Assembly (NCBI RefSeq): GCF_001183605.1
Contig: NZ_LFXJ01000008.1
Span: forward strand, 372,001 to 436,000
Direction: 5' to 3'
DNA: 64,000 nt
Source: Lysinibacillus xylanilyticus
Lineage (GTDB): Bacteria > Bacillota > Bacilli > Bacillales_A > Planococcaceae
A model generated the notes under the pieces. It ran no database searches, was not told the DNA's origin, and saw nothing but the letters and a program-made list of their open reading frames with translations. Position numbers and translations under genes: made by a program. Of the stretch, positions 19,131 through 27,213 are shown one piece after another. Each line of letters begins with the position of its first letter. The first letter of the stretch is position 1.

Positions 19131-19451
19131 ATGGAAGAAACAGTTTTAATGGAATCCATTATGGGACTGATTGTGCACAGTGGTAATACGAGAAGTGAAT
19201 GTATGGAGGCTATCCAGCTAGCAAAAAATGGACAGATTCAAGAAGCAAAGGAAAAAATACAGTTAGCTAATGATGCATTGATTGAAGCGCATCATTCTCA
19301 GACGGCTCTATTATCACAAGAGGCAAGGGGAGAAAAAGTAGAAGTATCAATGCTGTTAATTCACGCGCAAGATCATTTAATGAATGCCATTACGTTTCGT
19401 GATTTAGCAACTGAAATGATTGAGTTGTATGAACGTATCAAAGGGGAATAG
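19131..19451 (+). CDS. PTS lactose/cellobiose-family EIIA component
   Basis: Passes phosphate from HPr to EIIB. A 106 aa all-helical protein; ATG at 19131 chosen because AAGGGGGCG precedes it. The conserved block LLIHAQDHLMNAITF places His78 as the phosphorylated histidine, the same number as in known lactose-type EIIA. A second family motif, AHHSQTALL, is at 53-61. It begins 13 bases after the EIIB stop. Confidence 0.94.
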   Translation: MEETVLMESIMGLIVHSGNTRSECMEAIQLAKNGQIQEAKEKIQLANDALIEAHHSQTALLSQEARGEKVEVSMLLIHAQDHLMNAITFRDLATEMIELYERIKGE

Positions 19452-19496
19452 CATCAAACCTTGATGTCACAATAAAAAGTAAAGGGAGTGTGTGAA

Positions 19497-20825
19497 ATGT
19501 TCCGTTTTTTAGAAGAAAAATTTGTACCAGTTGCAGCTAGAGTAGGGAATCAGCGTCATTTAGTTGCCATTCGAGATGGATTTATTACAATCATGCCATT
19601 GACAATTGTTGGATCACTTGCAGTTCTTGTCAATAACTTGCCTATCAAATTCTATCAAAATGCGCTCGATGCCATCTGGAAGCATGAAACTTGGACACAG
19701 TGGGGCGGCAATGTTTGGGGAGCAACATTTGGAATCATCTCTCTGTTATTAGCTTTCACAATTGCTTATAATCTCGCAAAAAGTTACGACAAGGATGGAC
19801 TTTCTGCCGGTGTAATCAGTCTTTCTACTTATCTGACTTTTGGTACCTTCGGTGAAGGTGGATTAACAGGGTTAACGACAGGTACAGGCGGTATATTTAT
19901 TGCCATTATTGTTGCGTTGCTGTCAACTGAATTATTTTGTAAATTGACTGGCAATCCTAAGCTGCTAATTAAAATGCCAAATGGAGTACCACCAGCTGTT
20001 TCAAAATCTTTCGCCGCATTATTACCTGCTATTATTACAATTGGTTTATTTGCTCTAGTTCGTACAATTATTTCAGCAGGCTTTGATATTCCTGATATTG
20101 TCGGTTCATTCTACTCAGCTGTTCAAGAGCCGTTTATGGGCTTAACAAATTCATGGATTGCGGCTTTACTTTTAGCATTCATTCCTACGTTTTTATGGAC
20201 ATTAGGTGTTCATGGTGCCAACATTATTGAACCATTTATGCAAACGATAAATTTACCAGCTATAGAAGCGAATGTAAAAGCGATTTCATCTGGTGAAATA
20301 GCACCATACATCGTAAATAAACCATTCTTTGATGCCTTCATTAATATGGGTGGTTCCGGTACGACAATAGCACTTATTATTGCCATTTTCATTTTCGCTA
20401 GAAAGAACAAGCAATATAATACCGTCGGGAAATTGTCGGCGGCACCAGGGCTTTTCAATATTAATGAACCATTACTTTTCGGTCTTCCAATCGTGTTAAA
20501 TCCAGTGTTATTTGTACCATTTATTTTGACACCAATGGTTAACGTAACTATTGCTTTCTTTGCAACGAAGTGGGGCTTTGTGCCAGCAGCTACGGTTTCA
20601 CCGCCATGGACAACGCCACCGATTATTAATGGATTCTTAGCAACTCAATCTTGGCAAGGAGCTGCCCTTAGTATTGTCTTAATTGTAGTCGCGGTATGTA
20701 TTTATTTACCGTTCATTTCAATGGCAAACCGTATGGCAAAGCAGAATGAACTACGAGTTGCTGAAGCAGAGTCTCAAAAAGAACAGCAAGTTACAAAATT
20801 AGAGAATCAAAAAGTAGAAGTGTAA
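19497..20825 (+). CDS. PTS lactose/cellobiose-family EIIC permease
   Basis: Membrane channel that binds the sugar and presents it to EIIB. A 442 aa polytopic protein with about ten hydrophobic segments; ATG at 19497 follows AAAGGGAGTG. The region GLFNINEPLLFGLPIVLNP near 320-340 is the EIIC signature of the cellobiose/chitobiose family, which holds the substrate glutamate (INEP). The tail after residue 420 is charged and cytoplasmic. Candidate substrates are chitobiose or MurNAc-GlcNAc; this is inferred from mupG and the kinase downstream. Confidence 0.93.
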   Translation: MFRFLEEKFVPVAARVGNQRHLVAIRDGFITIMPLTIVGSLAVLVNNLPIKFYQNALDAIWKHETWTQWGGNVWGATFGIISLLLAFTIAYNLAKSYDKDGLSAGVISLSTYLTFGTFGEGGLTGLTTGTGGIFIAIIVALLSTELFCKLTGNPKLLIKMPNGVPPAVSKSFAALLPAIITIGLFALVRTIISAGFDIPDIVGSFYSAVQEPFMGLTNSWIAALLLAFIPTFLWTLGVHGANIIEPFMQTINLPAIEANVKAISSGEIAPYIVNKPFFDAFINMGGSGTTIALIIAIFIFARKNKQYNTVGKLSAAPGLFNINEPLLFGLPIVLNPVLFVPFILTPMVNVTIAFFATKWGFVPAATVSPPWTTPPIINGFLATQSWQGAALSIVLIVVAVCIYLPFISMANRMAKQNELRVAEAESQKEQQVTKLENQKVEV

Positions 20826-20850
20826 ATGTAAGCTAACGGAGGTATTTGGA

Positions 20851-21933
20851 TTGAGAAGATTAGGGATTTCACTATATCCTCAGCATAGTACACTAGAAGA
20901 TATGAAGCGGTATGTTCAGCTCGCTCATGACAATGGTTTTGATCGAATATTTACATGTCTAATGTCGTTAAATAACGATCAGGAACGACAAAAATTACAG
21001 CAAATAAATAAATTTGCGCAGCAGCTTGGCTTTGAAATTTCTGCTGATATTGCACCAGCTGTTTTTGAAGATTTAGGCTTAACGTATATAGATATTGGTT
21101 ACTTTAAGGAGCATTATCATTTAGCCGCATTGCGCCTAGATATGGGTTTCTCAGGCCAGGAAGAAGCATTTATGTCTCTCGATGCAAGTAATTTAAAAAT
21201 AGAATTAAATATTAGTAACGGTACTAAATATGTAGAAAATATATTATCCTATCAACCGAATAGAAATAATATTATTGGCTGTCATAATTTTTATCCGAGA
21301 CGTTTCACGGGTTTATCACGTCAACATTATTTACAAACGTCTCAACAATTTAAAGCAAATCATATTCGAACAGCAGCCATGATTTCATCGCAGCATGCTA
21401 TGTTCGGACCTTGGGAAGAAACCGAGCATGGATTGCCTACGTTAGAAGAACATCGTCATCTGCCAATTACTGTGCAAGCAAAGGATTTATGGCACACTGG
21501 TCTAATAGATGATTGTATTATCGGCAATATGTATGCTTCTGATGAAGAAATACGTGCATTAGGCCAATTAAATCGCCATAAACTAGAGCTGAAAGTTGAG
21601 CAGTCTATTGAAACGTCTATTTTAGAAGAAGCCATCCTTTTTAAGGAGCCACATTTTAATCGTGGCGATGTTTCGGATTATGTTATCCGTAGTACGCAAT
21701 CTCGTGTTAAATACAAAAATGGTGACTTCCCTGCACATGATAGCCACCCATTAAAATTGGGGGATGTGACAATCGATAATAATTTAGATGTACGTTATAA
21801 GGGTGAGCTCCAAATTGTTTTAAAGGAAATGCCAAATGCCGGATCAACAAATGTTGTGGCAAGAGTTGTAGAAGAAGAGCAATTTTTATTAGCACATATT
21901 CAGCCTTGGGCATCATTTGGCTTTACGAAATGA
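20851..21933 (+). CDS. MupG-like 6-phospho-N-acetylmuramidase (DUF871)
   Basis: A 360 aa DUF871 protein; TTG start at 20851 behind ACGGAGG. It has an N-terminal TIM-barrel part (LGISLYPQHSTLEDMKRY, FDRIFTCLMSL, GFEISADIAP, LRLDMGFSG, GCHNFYPR) and a C-terminal cyclophilin-like domain (about 245-360). Staphylococcus aureus MupG, a DUF871 member, hydrolyses MurNAc6P-GlcNAc. Here it follows a PTS that would deliver a phosphorylated disaccharide, so a phospho-disaccharide hydrolase is the likely role; whether the substrate is MurNAc- or GlcNAc-based is open. Confidence 0.85.
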   Translation: MRRLGISLYPQHSTLEDMKRYVQLAHDNGFDRIFTCLMSLNNDQERQKLQQINKFAQQLGFEISADIAPAVFEDLGLTYIDIGYFKEHYHLAALRLDMGFSGQEEAFMSLDASNLKIELNISNGTKYVENILSYQPNRNNIIGCHNFYPRRFTGLSRQHYLQTSQQFKANHIRTAAMISSQHAMFGPWEETEHGLPTLEEHRHLPITVQAKDLWHTGLIDDCIIGNMYASDEEIRALGQLNRHKLELKVEQSIETSILEEAILFKEPHFNRGDVSDYVIRSTQSRVKYKNGDFPAHDSHPLKLGDVTIDNNLDVRYKGELQIVLKEMPNAGSTNVVARVVEEEQFLLAHIQPWASFGFTK

Positions 21934-21942
21934 TTACAGAAG

Positions 21943-21985
21943 AAGGGATTAAGCCATTAGTAGATAGTGCTTAATCCCTTGTTTT
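21943..21985 (+). terminator. Terminator after the PTS-mupG genes
   Basis: AAGGGATTAAGC pairs perfectly with GCTTAATCCCTT, followed by GTTTTAT. It separates mupG from the kinase gene. Confidence 0.82.
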
Positions 21986-21987
21986 AT

Positions 21988-22378
21988 GGTTCATCACAAA
22001 ACGTGTGGTTGATTTCCGTTCCGGCTGGGCGCTTTGTTGCTGACGCTACGCTTTCGCACAGAGCAGAGCTTCCAGGGGGCGTCCGATGAGCCGCTTCGCT
22101 TCGCTGCAGGGTCTCGGGCCAACAGATGTTTTTTGCGCGAAAGCGTAGTGTTAACGTAGCGGCAGCAAAGTGTTTTTGTCTGTGCGAAAGCGTAGTGCAA
22201 CGTAGCGACAGCAACAGCACGATGTTGGTCACGAAGGCGTTATCACAGGACGTGATGATTTTAGCCTTCGTTCCTCTATTCGCTGATCCCCAAGGAGTCG
22301 CCCAGCCTCCACTCCAATCAACTTATTTTCATAGTAGACGTTTTAACAAAAGTCATCCACAACTTTTGATGATGAACC
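21988..22378 (-). repeat. Intergenic repeat family A, full-length 391 bp copy
   Basis: Bounded by GGTTCATCAC at 21988 and GATGATGAACC ending at 22378: inverted termini (GGTTCATCAC-N-AAAACGTGTGG on one side, GGTTCATCATCAAAAGTTGTGG on the other strand). Internally it has the second inverted pair GGTTGATTTCCGTTCC / CTCCACTCCAATCAAC, three hairpin modules GCGAAAGCGTAG, and the hairpin CGAAGGC ... GCCTTCG with ATCAC/GTGAT inside. Oriented opposite to the copy at 45308. It separates mupG from the kinase gene. Confidence 0.85.
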
Positions 22379-22467
22379 TTTTTAATCTTGATTTACCAAT
22401 ATTTTCTGTATTAACAACTACAAATACGACAGGGTGAAATGGATTGAAAAGAAAGGAGCAAAGAGAT

Positions 22468-23442
22468 ATGTATGTATTAGCGATTGACGGTGGTGGAACG
22501 AAAACGTCAGCAGTGATTTGTGATGAACTGGGCAATGTTTATGCTAAAGTAGTAACGACCCGGAGTAACCCAACAGCTATGGGTATTCAATATTTTAAGT
22601 CAACGATTCATGATATACTACAAAATTTGCAACAGCAAAACCCGCAAGTATTTGCAGCCATAGATAGTTGTTTTGCTGGAATGGCTGGAGTTAAAGAGCT
22701 ACAGGCAGAAGAAGTTGTAGAATCGATAGTACGTCAATATGTTTCTAATACAGCACATGTGATTGTTGATAATGATGCTCTAATTGCACTTTATACAGGC
22801 ACACTTGGGCAGGCAGGTATTGTGCAAATTGCAGGGACAGGCGCTATTACAATGGGCTACGATCGTGAACAACATTTTCATAGAGTAGGTGGCTGGGGTT
22901 ATCTTTTTGATGATGAGGGCAGTGGCTATGATTTAGGTGTTCAAGTGCTGAAGGCTATTTTTCAAAGCTATGATGGGCGAGGTGCCCCAACAGCATTGAC
23001 AGATGTAGTATTACGTTATTTTTCTGTAAAAAATGTACCACAATTAATAGAGTGTATTTATGGAGAAGAGCATCCTCGGACAGTTATTGCACCGTTAAGT
23101 AAATATGTTTTTGACGTGGCGGAAAAAGGAGATCGGATTGCTATCCAGATCATTGAAGACGCCTGCAAGAAACATTATGTGGCGATTAAAGCATGTTACT
23201 CTCAAATGTCTTGGGAGAAAGGGGACGTACCTGTCGTATTGGTGGGTGGCGTTTTTAATAATGAAGCATATTTTTTACCGGAATTACAGCAATTCGCACA
23301 AGTGGACGAGATACCATTGCAATTTATGGCACCGGTCTTACAGCCAATCGGCGGGGCAGTAATTGCAGCTTTTAAGCAATTAAATGCTCAGCTCGGTTCA
23401 GATTTTGCGAAAACATTCTCCAAAAATTATGAACAGGAATGA
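22468..23442 (+). CDS. BadF/BadG-family kinase, probable N-acetylglucosamine kinase
   Basis: A 324 aa actin-fold ATPase; ATG at 22468 follows GAAAGGAGC. The phosphate-1 motif is AIDGGGTKTSAVICDE at 5-20, the phosphate-2/substrate region GIVQIAGTGAITMGYD near 122, and the adenosine motif VVLVGGVFNNEAYF near 265. The family includes human-type GlcNAc kinase. In context it would phosphorylate the free GlcNAc released when MupG cuts a PTS-imported disaccharide, feeding NagA. It is separated from the PTS operon by a terminator and a repeat A copy, so it may have its own promoter. BadF-type dehydratase activators are excluded by context, not by sequence alone. Confidence 0.8.
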   Translation: MYVLAIDGGGTKTSAVICDELGNVYAKVVTTRSNPTAMGIQYFKSTIHDILQNLQQQNPQVFAAIDSCFAGMAGVKELQAEEVVESIVRQYVSNTAHVIVDNDALIALYTGTLGQAGIVQIAGTGAITMGYDREQHFHRVGGWGYLFDDEGSGYDLGVQVLKAIFQSYDGRGAPTALTDVVLRYFSVKNVPQLIECIYGEEHPRTVIAPLSKYVFDVAEKGDRIAIQIIEDACKKHYVAIKACYSQMSWEKGDVPVVLVGGVFNNEAYFLPELQQFAQVDEIPLQFMAPVLQPIGGAVIAAFKQLNAQLGSDFAKTFSKNYEQE

Positions 23443-23455
23443 AAGTGATGAAACT

Positions 23456-23496
23456 AAAGGCAATTGAATTACCCTTTATTCAATTGCCCTAAATTT
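23456..23496 (+). terminator. Terminator of the kinase gene
   Basis: GGCAATTGAA (23459-23468) and TTCAATTGCC (23479-23488) form a perfect 10 bp stem, then CTAAATTTTC. Confidence 0.75.
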
Positions 23497-23733
23497 TCTA
23501 CTTCAAGAACAATGTGAACATATTGATTGCGGTACCCTTTACATACATAAAACGTACTTTTGATTAGGAATACTTAATTTTTTTAGTTATAATTTTCACT
23601 TGATGAATAACGTGATAAAATGTAAGATAGGTTTGATTTTATCTTAGTATTTAACTAGGTTTACTAATAAAGTAATCAGTGATGGTTTTTTTTCTAGCGC
23701 TGATTATTAGTTTTCAACAATTGGGCTTTTACG

Positions 23734-23799
23734 GGCAGTGAATCCCCCACCTATCTAAAGTGTTAAGGTGGGAGTCTTCGGTACAGATAAATGACTGCC
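23734..23799 (+). other. Nested hairpin in the tcdA 5' region
   Basis: An outer stem GGCAGT/ACTGCC (23734-23739 with 23794-23799) encloses a perfect inner stem CCCACCT/AGGTGGG (23746-23752 with 23766-23772). It sits 43 bases before the tcdA start. Function unknown; it might be a leader structure or a decayed mobile-element end. Confidence 0.5.
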
Positions 23800-23841
23800 A
23801 GTTAAAGCGTGATAAAAATTCAATAGACGGAGAGTGTAAGG

Positions 23842-24603
23842 ATGTTACATCAATTTTCACGTAACGAGCTCGCAATAGGAACAGAGGGTCTCGAAAAATT
23901 AAAAAATACAACGGTAGCCATTCTTGGTGTAGGCGGTGTAGGTTCATTTGCTGCTGAGGCATGTGCACGAAGTGGTATTGGTCGCATTATTTTAGTAGAT
24001 AAGGATAATGTTGATATTACGAATGTTAATCGTCAATTAGTTGCCTATCTTTCAACGGTAGGACAATCTAAGTCAGGTGTCATGAAAGAACGTATTGCTG
24101 ATATTAATCCAGAATGTGAAGTAATTGATATGCATATGTTTTACACGGAGGAAACATATGAGGAATTTTTCGCACAGGGCATAGATTATGTCATTGATGC
24201 GAGTGACACAGTGATGTATAAAATTCATATTATGAAGGAATGTCTAAAGCGTAATATTCCAATTATATCTAGCATGGGTGCAGCCAATAAAATGGATCCA
24301 ACTCGTTTCAAAATTGCAGATATCTCTAAAACACACACAGACCCATTGGCTAAAGTAATCCGTACAAAATTACGTAAAGATGGTATTCATAAAGGAGTAA
24401 CGGTTGTGTTCTCTGATGAGAGTCCTATTGTTGTTCGTCCAGATGTCGTGGAGCATGTCGGAAAACCCGATGCAGCTATCCGTAAAGCGAAAATGCCCCC
24501 ATCTTCCAATGCCTTTGTGCCTTCTGTGGCAGGCTTAATTGCTGCCAGTTGGGTAGTGAATACAATCTTAAAAGATGTAAAAATTACACGTGTACAAGGC
24601 TAA
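23842..24603 (+). CDS. tcdA: tRNA threonylcarbamoyladenosine dehydratase
   Basis: Converts t6A37 of ANN-decoding tRNAs to cyclic ct6A with ATP. The 253 aa E1-like protein has the nucleotide-binding motif ILGVGGVGSFAAEACARSGI at about 28-47, VDKDNVDITNVNRQL (adenylation residues) and IDASDTVMYK. It corresponds to B. subtilis yrvM, which also follows aspS and the 6S RNA; here the 11 kb amino-sugar cluster is inserted between. ATG at 23842 follows a TGTAAGG site. Confidence 0.95.
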   Translation: MLHQFSRNELAIGTEGLEKLKNTTVAILGVGGVGSFAAEACARSGIGRIILVDKDNVDITNVNRQLVAYLSTVGQSKSGVMKERIADINPECEVIDMHMFYTEETYEEFFAQGIDYVIDASDTVMYKIHIMKECLKRNIPIISSMGAANKMDPTRFKIADISKTHTDPLAKVIRTKLRKDGIHKGVTVVFSDESPIVVRPDVVEHVGKPDAAIRKAKMPPSSNAFVPSVAGLIAASWVVNTILKDVKITRVQG

Positions 24604-24698
24604 TACAACTTTTTGTCGATAAATTTAAAAATTTCTTCGATAAAAATAAATGAGGAAAGAATACACCCTCATTTATATTGATGGTCCATTTTATGGAA

Positions 24699-24730
24699 GT
24701 AGCTGTCTAGATTTAAGACAGCTACTTTTT
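24699..24730 (+). terminator. Terminator downstream of tcdA
   Basis: GTAGCTGTCT and AGACAGCTAC form a perfect 10 bp stem followed by TTTTTC. Confidence 0.85.
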
Positions 24731-24863
24731 CTATGTTACAATAGGAACGTTGTAAAAAAGGGGTCTACGATACTTATTGGGTTATTTATACAATTTATGG
24801 TGAAGAGGCACATTATGGCTCCTTTACATTTGCTGTAGAACCTTTAAAAGGAGGCGTTTTATT

Positions 24864-25247
24864 ATGGAGCAAATCTATCAAATGGAATATAGGGGCTTAA
24901 ATCTATTCGATGAAATTAGCACAGTTGAATTAGCTATCGATGAAGAAGGGCAAACAATTCACATTTTTGATGTTGGACAGGTTGTTAGCCCTATTTTTAA
25001 TTTTGATGTTTCGGCATACGAGCTATCAGATGGTTTTTACAAAATGGCAGATATACTTCGACATAAACGTATTTTGACAAATCAAACAGGTAATGAACGA
25101 ACACTTAGCGAGTGGTTAATTACAAATACTGCCTATTTTTATATACCACAAAAAAGAATAAAAAAATATACTCAAGGAAGTATTATAGAAATTGTTGATC
25201 GAACGAAAGAGCAGTCTTTATTTGATGTTTATGTACAAAGAATATAA
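24864..25247 (+). CDS. Hypothetical protein, 127 aa
   Basis: Begins MEQIYQMEYRGLNLFDEIST behind a strong AAAAGGAGG site at the right distance. The composition is soluble and mixed, with no signal peptide, membrane segment or motif I recognise. The sequence ends KEQSLFDVYVQRI. It lies between tcdA and another unknown gene, on the same strand. Good coding look (ribosome site, length, no overlapping better frame), but function is unknown. Confidence 0.65.
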   Translation: MEQIYQMEYRGLNLFDEISTVELAIDEEGQTIHIFDVGQVVSPIFNFDVSAYELSDGFYKMADILRHKRILTNQTGNERTLSEWLITNTAYFYIPQKRIKKYTQGSIIEIVDRTKEQSLFDVYVQRI

Positions 25248-25459
25248 TTCTACCAAAATTGTTCGTCTTAAGTGCTTAAAATGCTAATAATTCACTAAAT
25301 TGTCTTATTTTTTTCATGTGCCCACTTCTTTATTTGGTTTATTGCTATAATTTTAATAATTCCAATTGATAATAAAAAAGTTTGTATGGATGTGCAGAAC
25401 TACTTAGGGGAGTAGGAATAACATTCAGAAAGCAAATGACAACATGGGAGAGTGGGAAA

Positions 25460-25978
25460 ATGGAAATTCAAGTAATTCGTGATCATTTAGACATTGTAAA
25501 ACTTCAAGAGAAAATGAATGATATTGTATTTGACTATTTGGATACATCTAATAATTATCCAAAGGCTATGAGAGAATTAAATCCTTTATATACACAAGCT
25601 ATAACATTTTATAAAGAGTATTTAGATAATAGAGCGGGTGAATTACCAAGTGCCAATACATATTGGCATTTGTTTATAGATTGTTGTTCAAAGCTTTGCT
25701 ACTTTTTAGCGGCATCAACCTATTATTCATCCAATGAGTTACAAAAAACACCTGAAAAAGTTGAGCAATTATTAACGGTTGCTGCCTATTCTTTACCTAG
25801 CATTGACCAGGAAGAGAATGAACAATTATTATCAGCAATTTTTGCGCTTTATCGTGAAGTCGTAGGTAATGAAGAGCAAACAGCATCATTACGAAATGCG
25901 GTGCTTGAACAAAAAGGTGCAGTCAAACAATGTCTGCAACAATTTAAAGCGTTTGTTGATAAAGAATTTACGGAATGA
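25460..25978 (+). CDS. Hypothetical protein, 172 aa
   Basis: Start taken at ATG 25460 (MEIQVIRDHLDIVKLQ), which has GGGAGAGTGGG just ahead; a longer frame from 25382 lacks a good site. The product is predicted mostly helical and soluble with an acidic C-terminal half. No domain recognised. It sits in a stretch of lineage-specific genes between tcdA and rarA that B. subtilis lacks. Confidence 0.65.
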   Translation: MEIQVIRDHLDIVKLQEKMNDIVFDYLDTSNNYPKAMRELNPLYTQAITFYKEYLDNRAGELPSANTYWHLFIDCCSKLCYFLAASTYYSSNELQKTPEKVEQLLTVAAYSLPSIDQEENEQLLSAIFALYREVVGNEEQTASLRNAVLEQKGAVKQCLQQFKAFVDKEFTE

Positions 25979-26015
25979 TTTATCATCACTTTTATAAAAT
26001 AGAATTATAGTCTAG

Positions 26016-26116
26016 AATCTGCTTACTTTTTGAAGTTGATCCACCAATCCTTACAGCACTCTGCTTTGTGAGGAGGTATTGGATTTCCAGCTCTTAAAGT
26101 TTTGCAGATTTTTTTT
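26016..26116 (+). ncRNA. Candidate structured RNA ending in an intrinsic terminator
   Basis: AATCTGC at 26016-26022 pairs with GCAGATT at 26104-26110, then ACTTT with AAAGT, and GAAG with CTCTT, forming a long interrupted helix that closes on an inner hairpin (CCAAT/ATTGG). A run of eight T follows. It lies in the 412-base gap between two hypothetical genes; the rest of that gap is AT-rich and shows nothing else. It could be a long terminator for the preceding gene instead. Confidence 0.4.
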
Positions 26117-26390
26117 ATGTTAATAAATTATTGAGAGAAGACTGTAGAAGTAGTGTTAAAATTTTGTTGTATGAAAATAAAAAAGGGACTTTTTTCTTAA
26201 AAGGTATTTATAAATTTTTGTCGAAATATAGTTAAAAAATGAAAATCTATGTGTAAGGTTTATCTCATCATCGTTTGTTAAAACGTACGCCATGGATTTG
26301 AGTATCAATCGTAACGGTAATCATACTACGTTATAGTGATGGCTAAGGTTTATTCCATGCTATAAGAATTTATAGGAAGGGGGCCGTTCA

Positions 26391-27098
26391 ATGTTAATAA
26401 ACGGTATCGAAATCGATTTGGCGAAATTAGAAAAACCACTCTTATTAGTAAAAGAGGATGAAGAACTTCTATTTCGACAGCTTATACAGTCAACACTTGA
26501 ACATGAGCTTATCCAATGCCAATTAGCTCTGTCGACTAGAAAAACTATCTCATTAGTAAGGGATTTTTGGTTGGCTATGTATAAAGATCGAGAAAAATTA
26601 TATATCAACAGTGAACATGCGCTCCTGTATCCAATTCGTTTAATCATATTCGAACTTGTGACACAAGACGATTACTTTAAACGTTTGTCGAAAAAATCCT
26701 TTGGAGATGAGTGGTTGTCACTTATTTATGCTGTTGTCTTATTACAATTTGTCTTACAGTGGATAAAGGAACGGTTTAGTGATAACCAGGAAGTTTATGA
26801 GGCATTAATATTATTATATAGAAATTCAGATGATAATGTAGATGATCAAACCTCTCCATCAAGAGAGCAATCCATAGGTCAAGCAATTGCTGTAAAAGCA
26901 ATTCGCTCTGAAGTACGGGAGAACTCCCAGGAATTTGCTAGTCTACTTTATCAAACCTACAATTTTCTTCATTATTTACATGATATCGAAGAGGAGGAAG
27001 AAACGAATAAATTACCATCGATAAAAAATGTAGAAGATACATTGAACCGATTTTATAAAAAGCGCTATACAACAAATAAGTCAACTATTACAGGATGA
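26391..27098 (+). CDS. Hypothetical protein, 235 aa
   Basis: Starts MLINGIEIDLAKLEKPLLL behind AGGAAGGGGG. Mostly helical, charged, with one more hydrophobic stretch (LIYAVVLLQFVLQWI near residue 110) that is probably a buried helix rather than a membrane anchor. The C-terminus has an acidic run (DIEEEEETNK). No family recognised. It faces rarA tail to tail and shares the hairpin terminator at 27150. Confidence 0.65.
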   Translation: MLINGIEIDLAKLEKPLLLVKEDEELLFRQLIQSTLEHELIQCQLALSTRKTISLVRDFWLAMYKDREKLYINSEHALLYPIRLIIFELVTQDDYFKRLSKKSFGDEWLSLIYAVVLLQFVLQWIKERFSDNQEVYEALILLYRNSDDNVDDQTSPSREQSIGQAIAVKAIRSEVRENSQEFASLLYQTYNFLHYLHDIEEEEETNKLPSIKNVEDTLNRFYKKRYTTNKSTITG

Positions 27099-27140
27099 TT
27101 GCTTAGTAGTCAGTCCTGTTTTTTTGAAAGTAATAAGATA

Positions 27141-27176
27141 AAAAAATAAGGCGCTTCTTTGAAGTGCCCTATTTTT
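27141..27176. terminator. Bidirectional terminator between the hypothetical gene and rarA
   Basis: GGCGCTTC-TTT-GAAGTGCC (27150-27168), with an A-run on the left and ATTTTTAT on the right, so it can stop transcription from both sides. Confidence 0.8.
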
Positions 27177-27213
27177 ATGAAAAAACTTTATTATATATTT
27201 TTCAGTAACCTTA

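Noticed and set aside
22126-22437. Open frames of 68-103 codons inside the large repeat A copy, on both strands
   Set aside because: They translate the hairpin modules (FARKRS, LCESV patterns) seen in every copy; no independent coding evidence.
24650-24838. 62-codon open frame after tcdA
   Set aside because: It runs through a perfect terminator hairpin and lacks a family match.
24745-24910. Open frame without a start codon (coding-like, containing VYDTYWVIYTIYGEE) before the 127 aa gene
   Set aside because: It begins directly after a TAG with no ATG/GTG/TTG and ends inside the next gene in another frame; could be a relic of a lost gene but cannot be supported.
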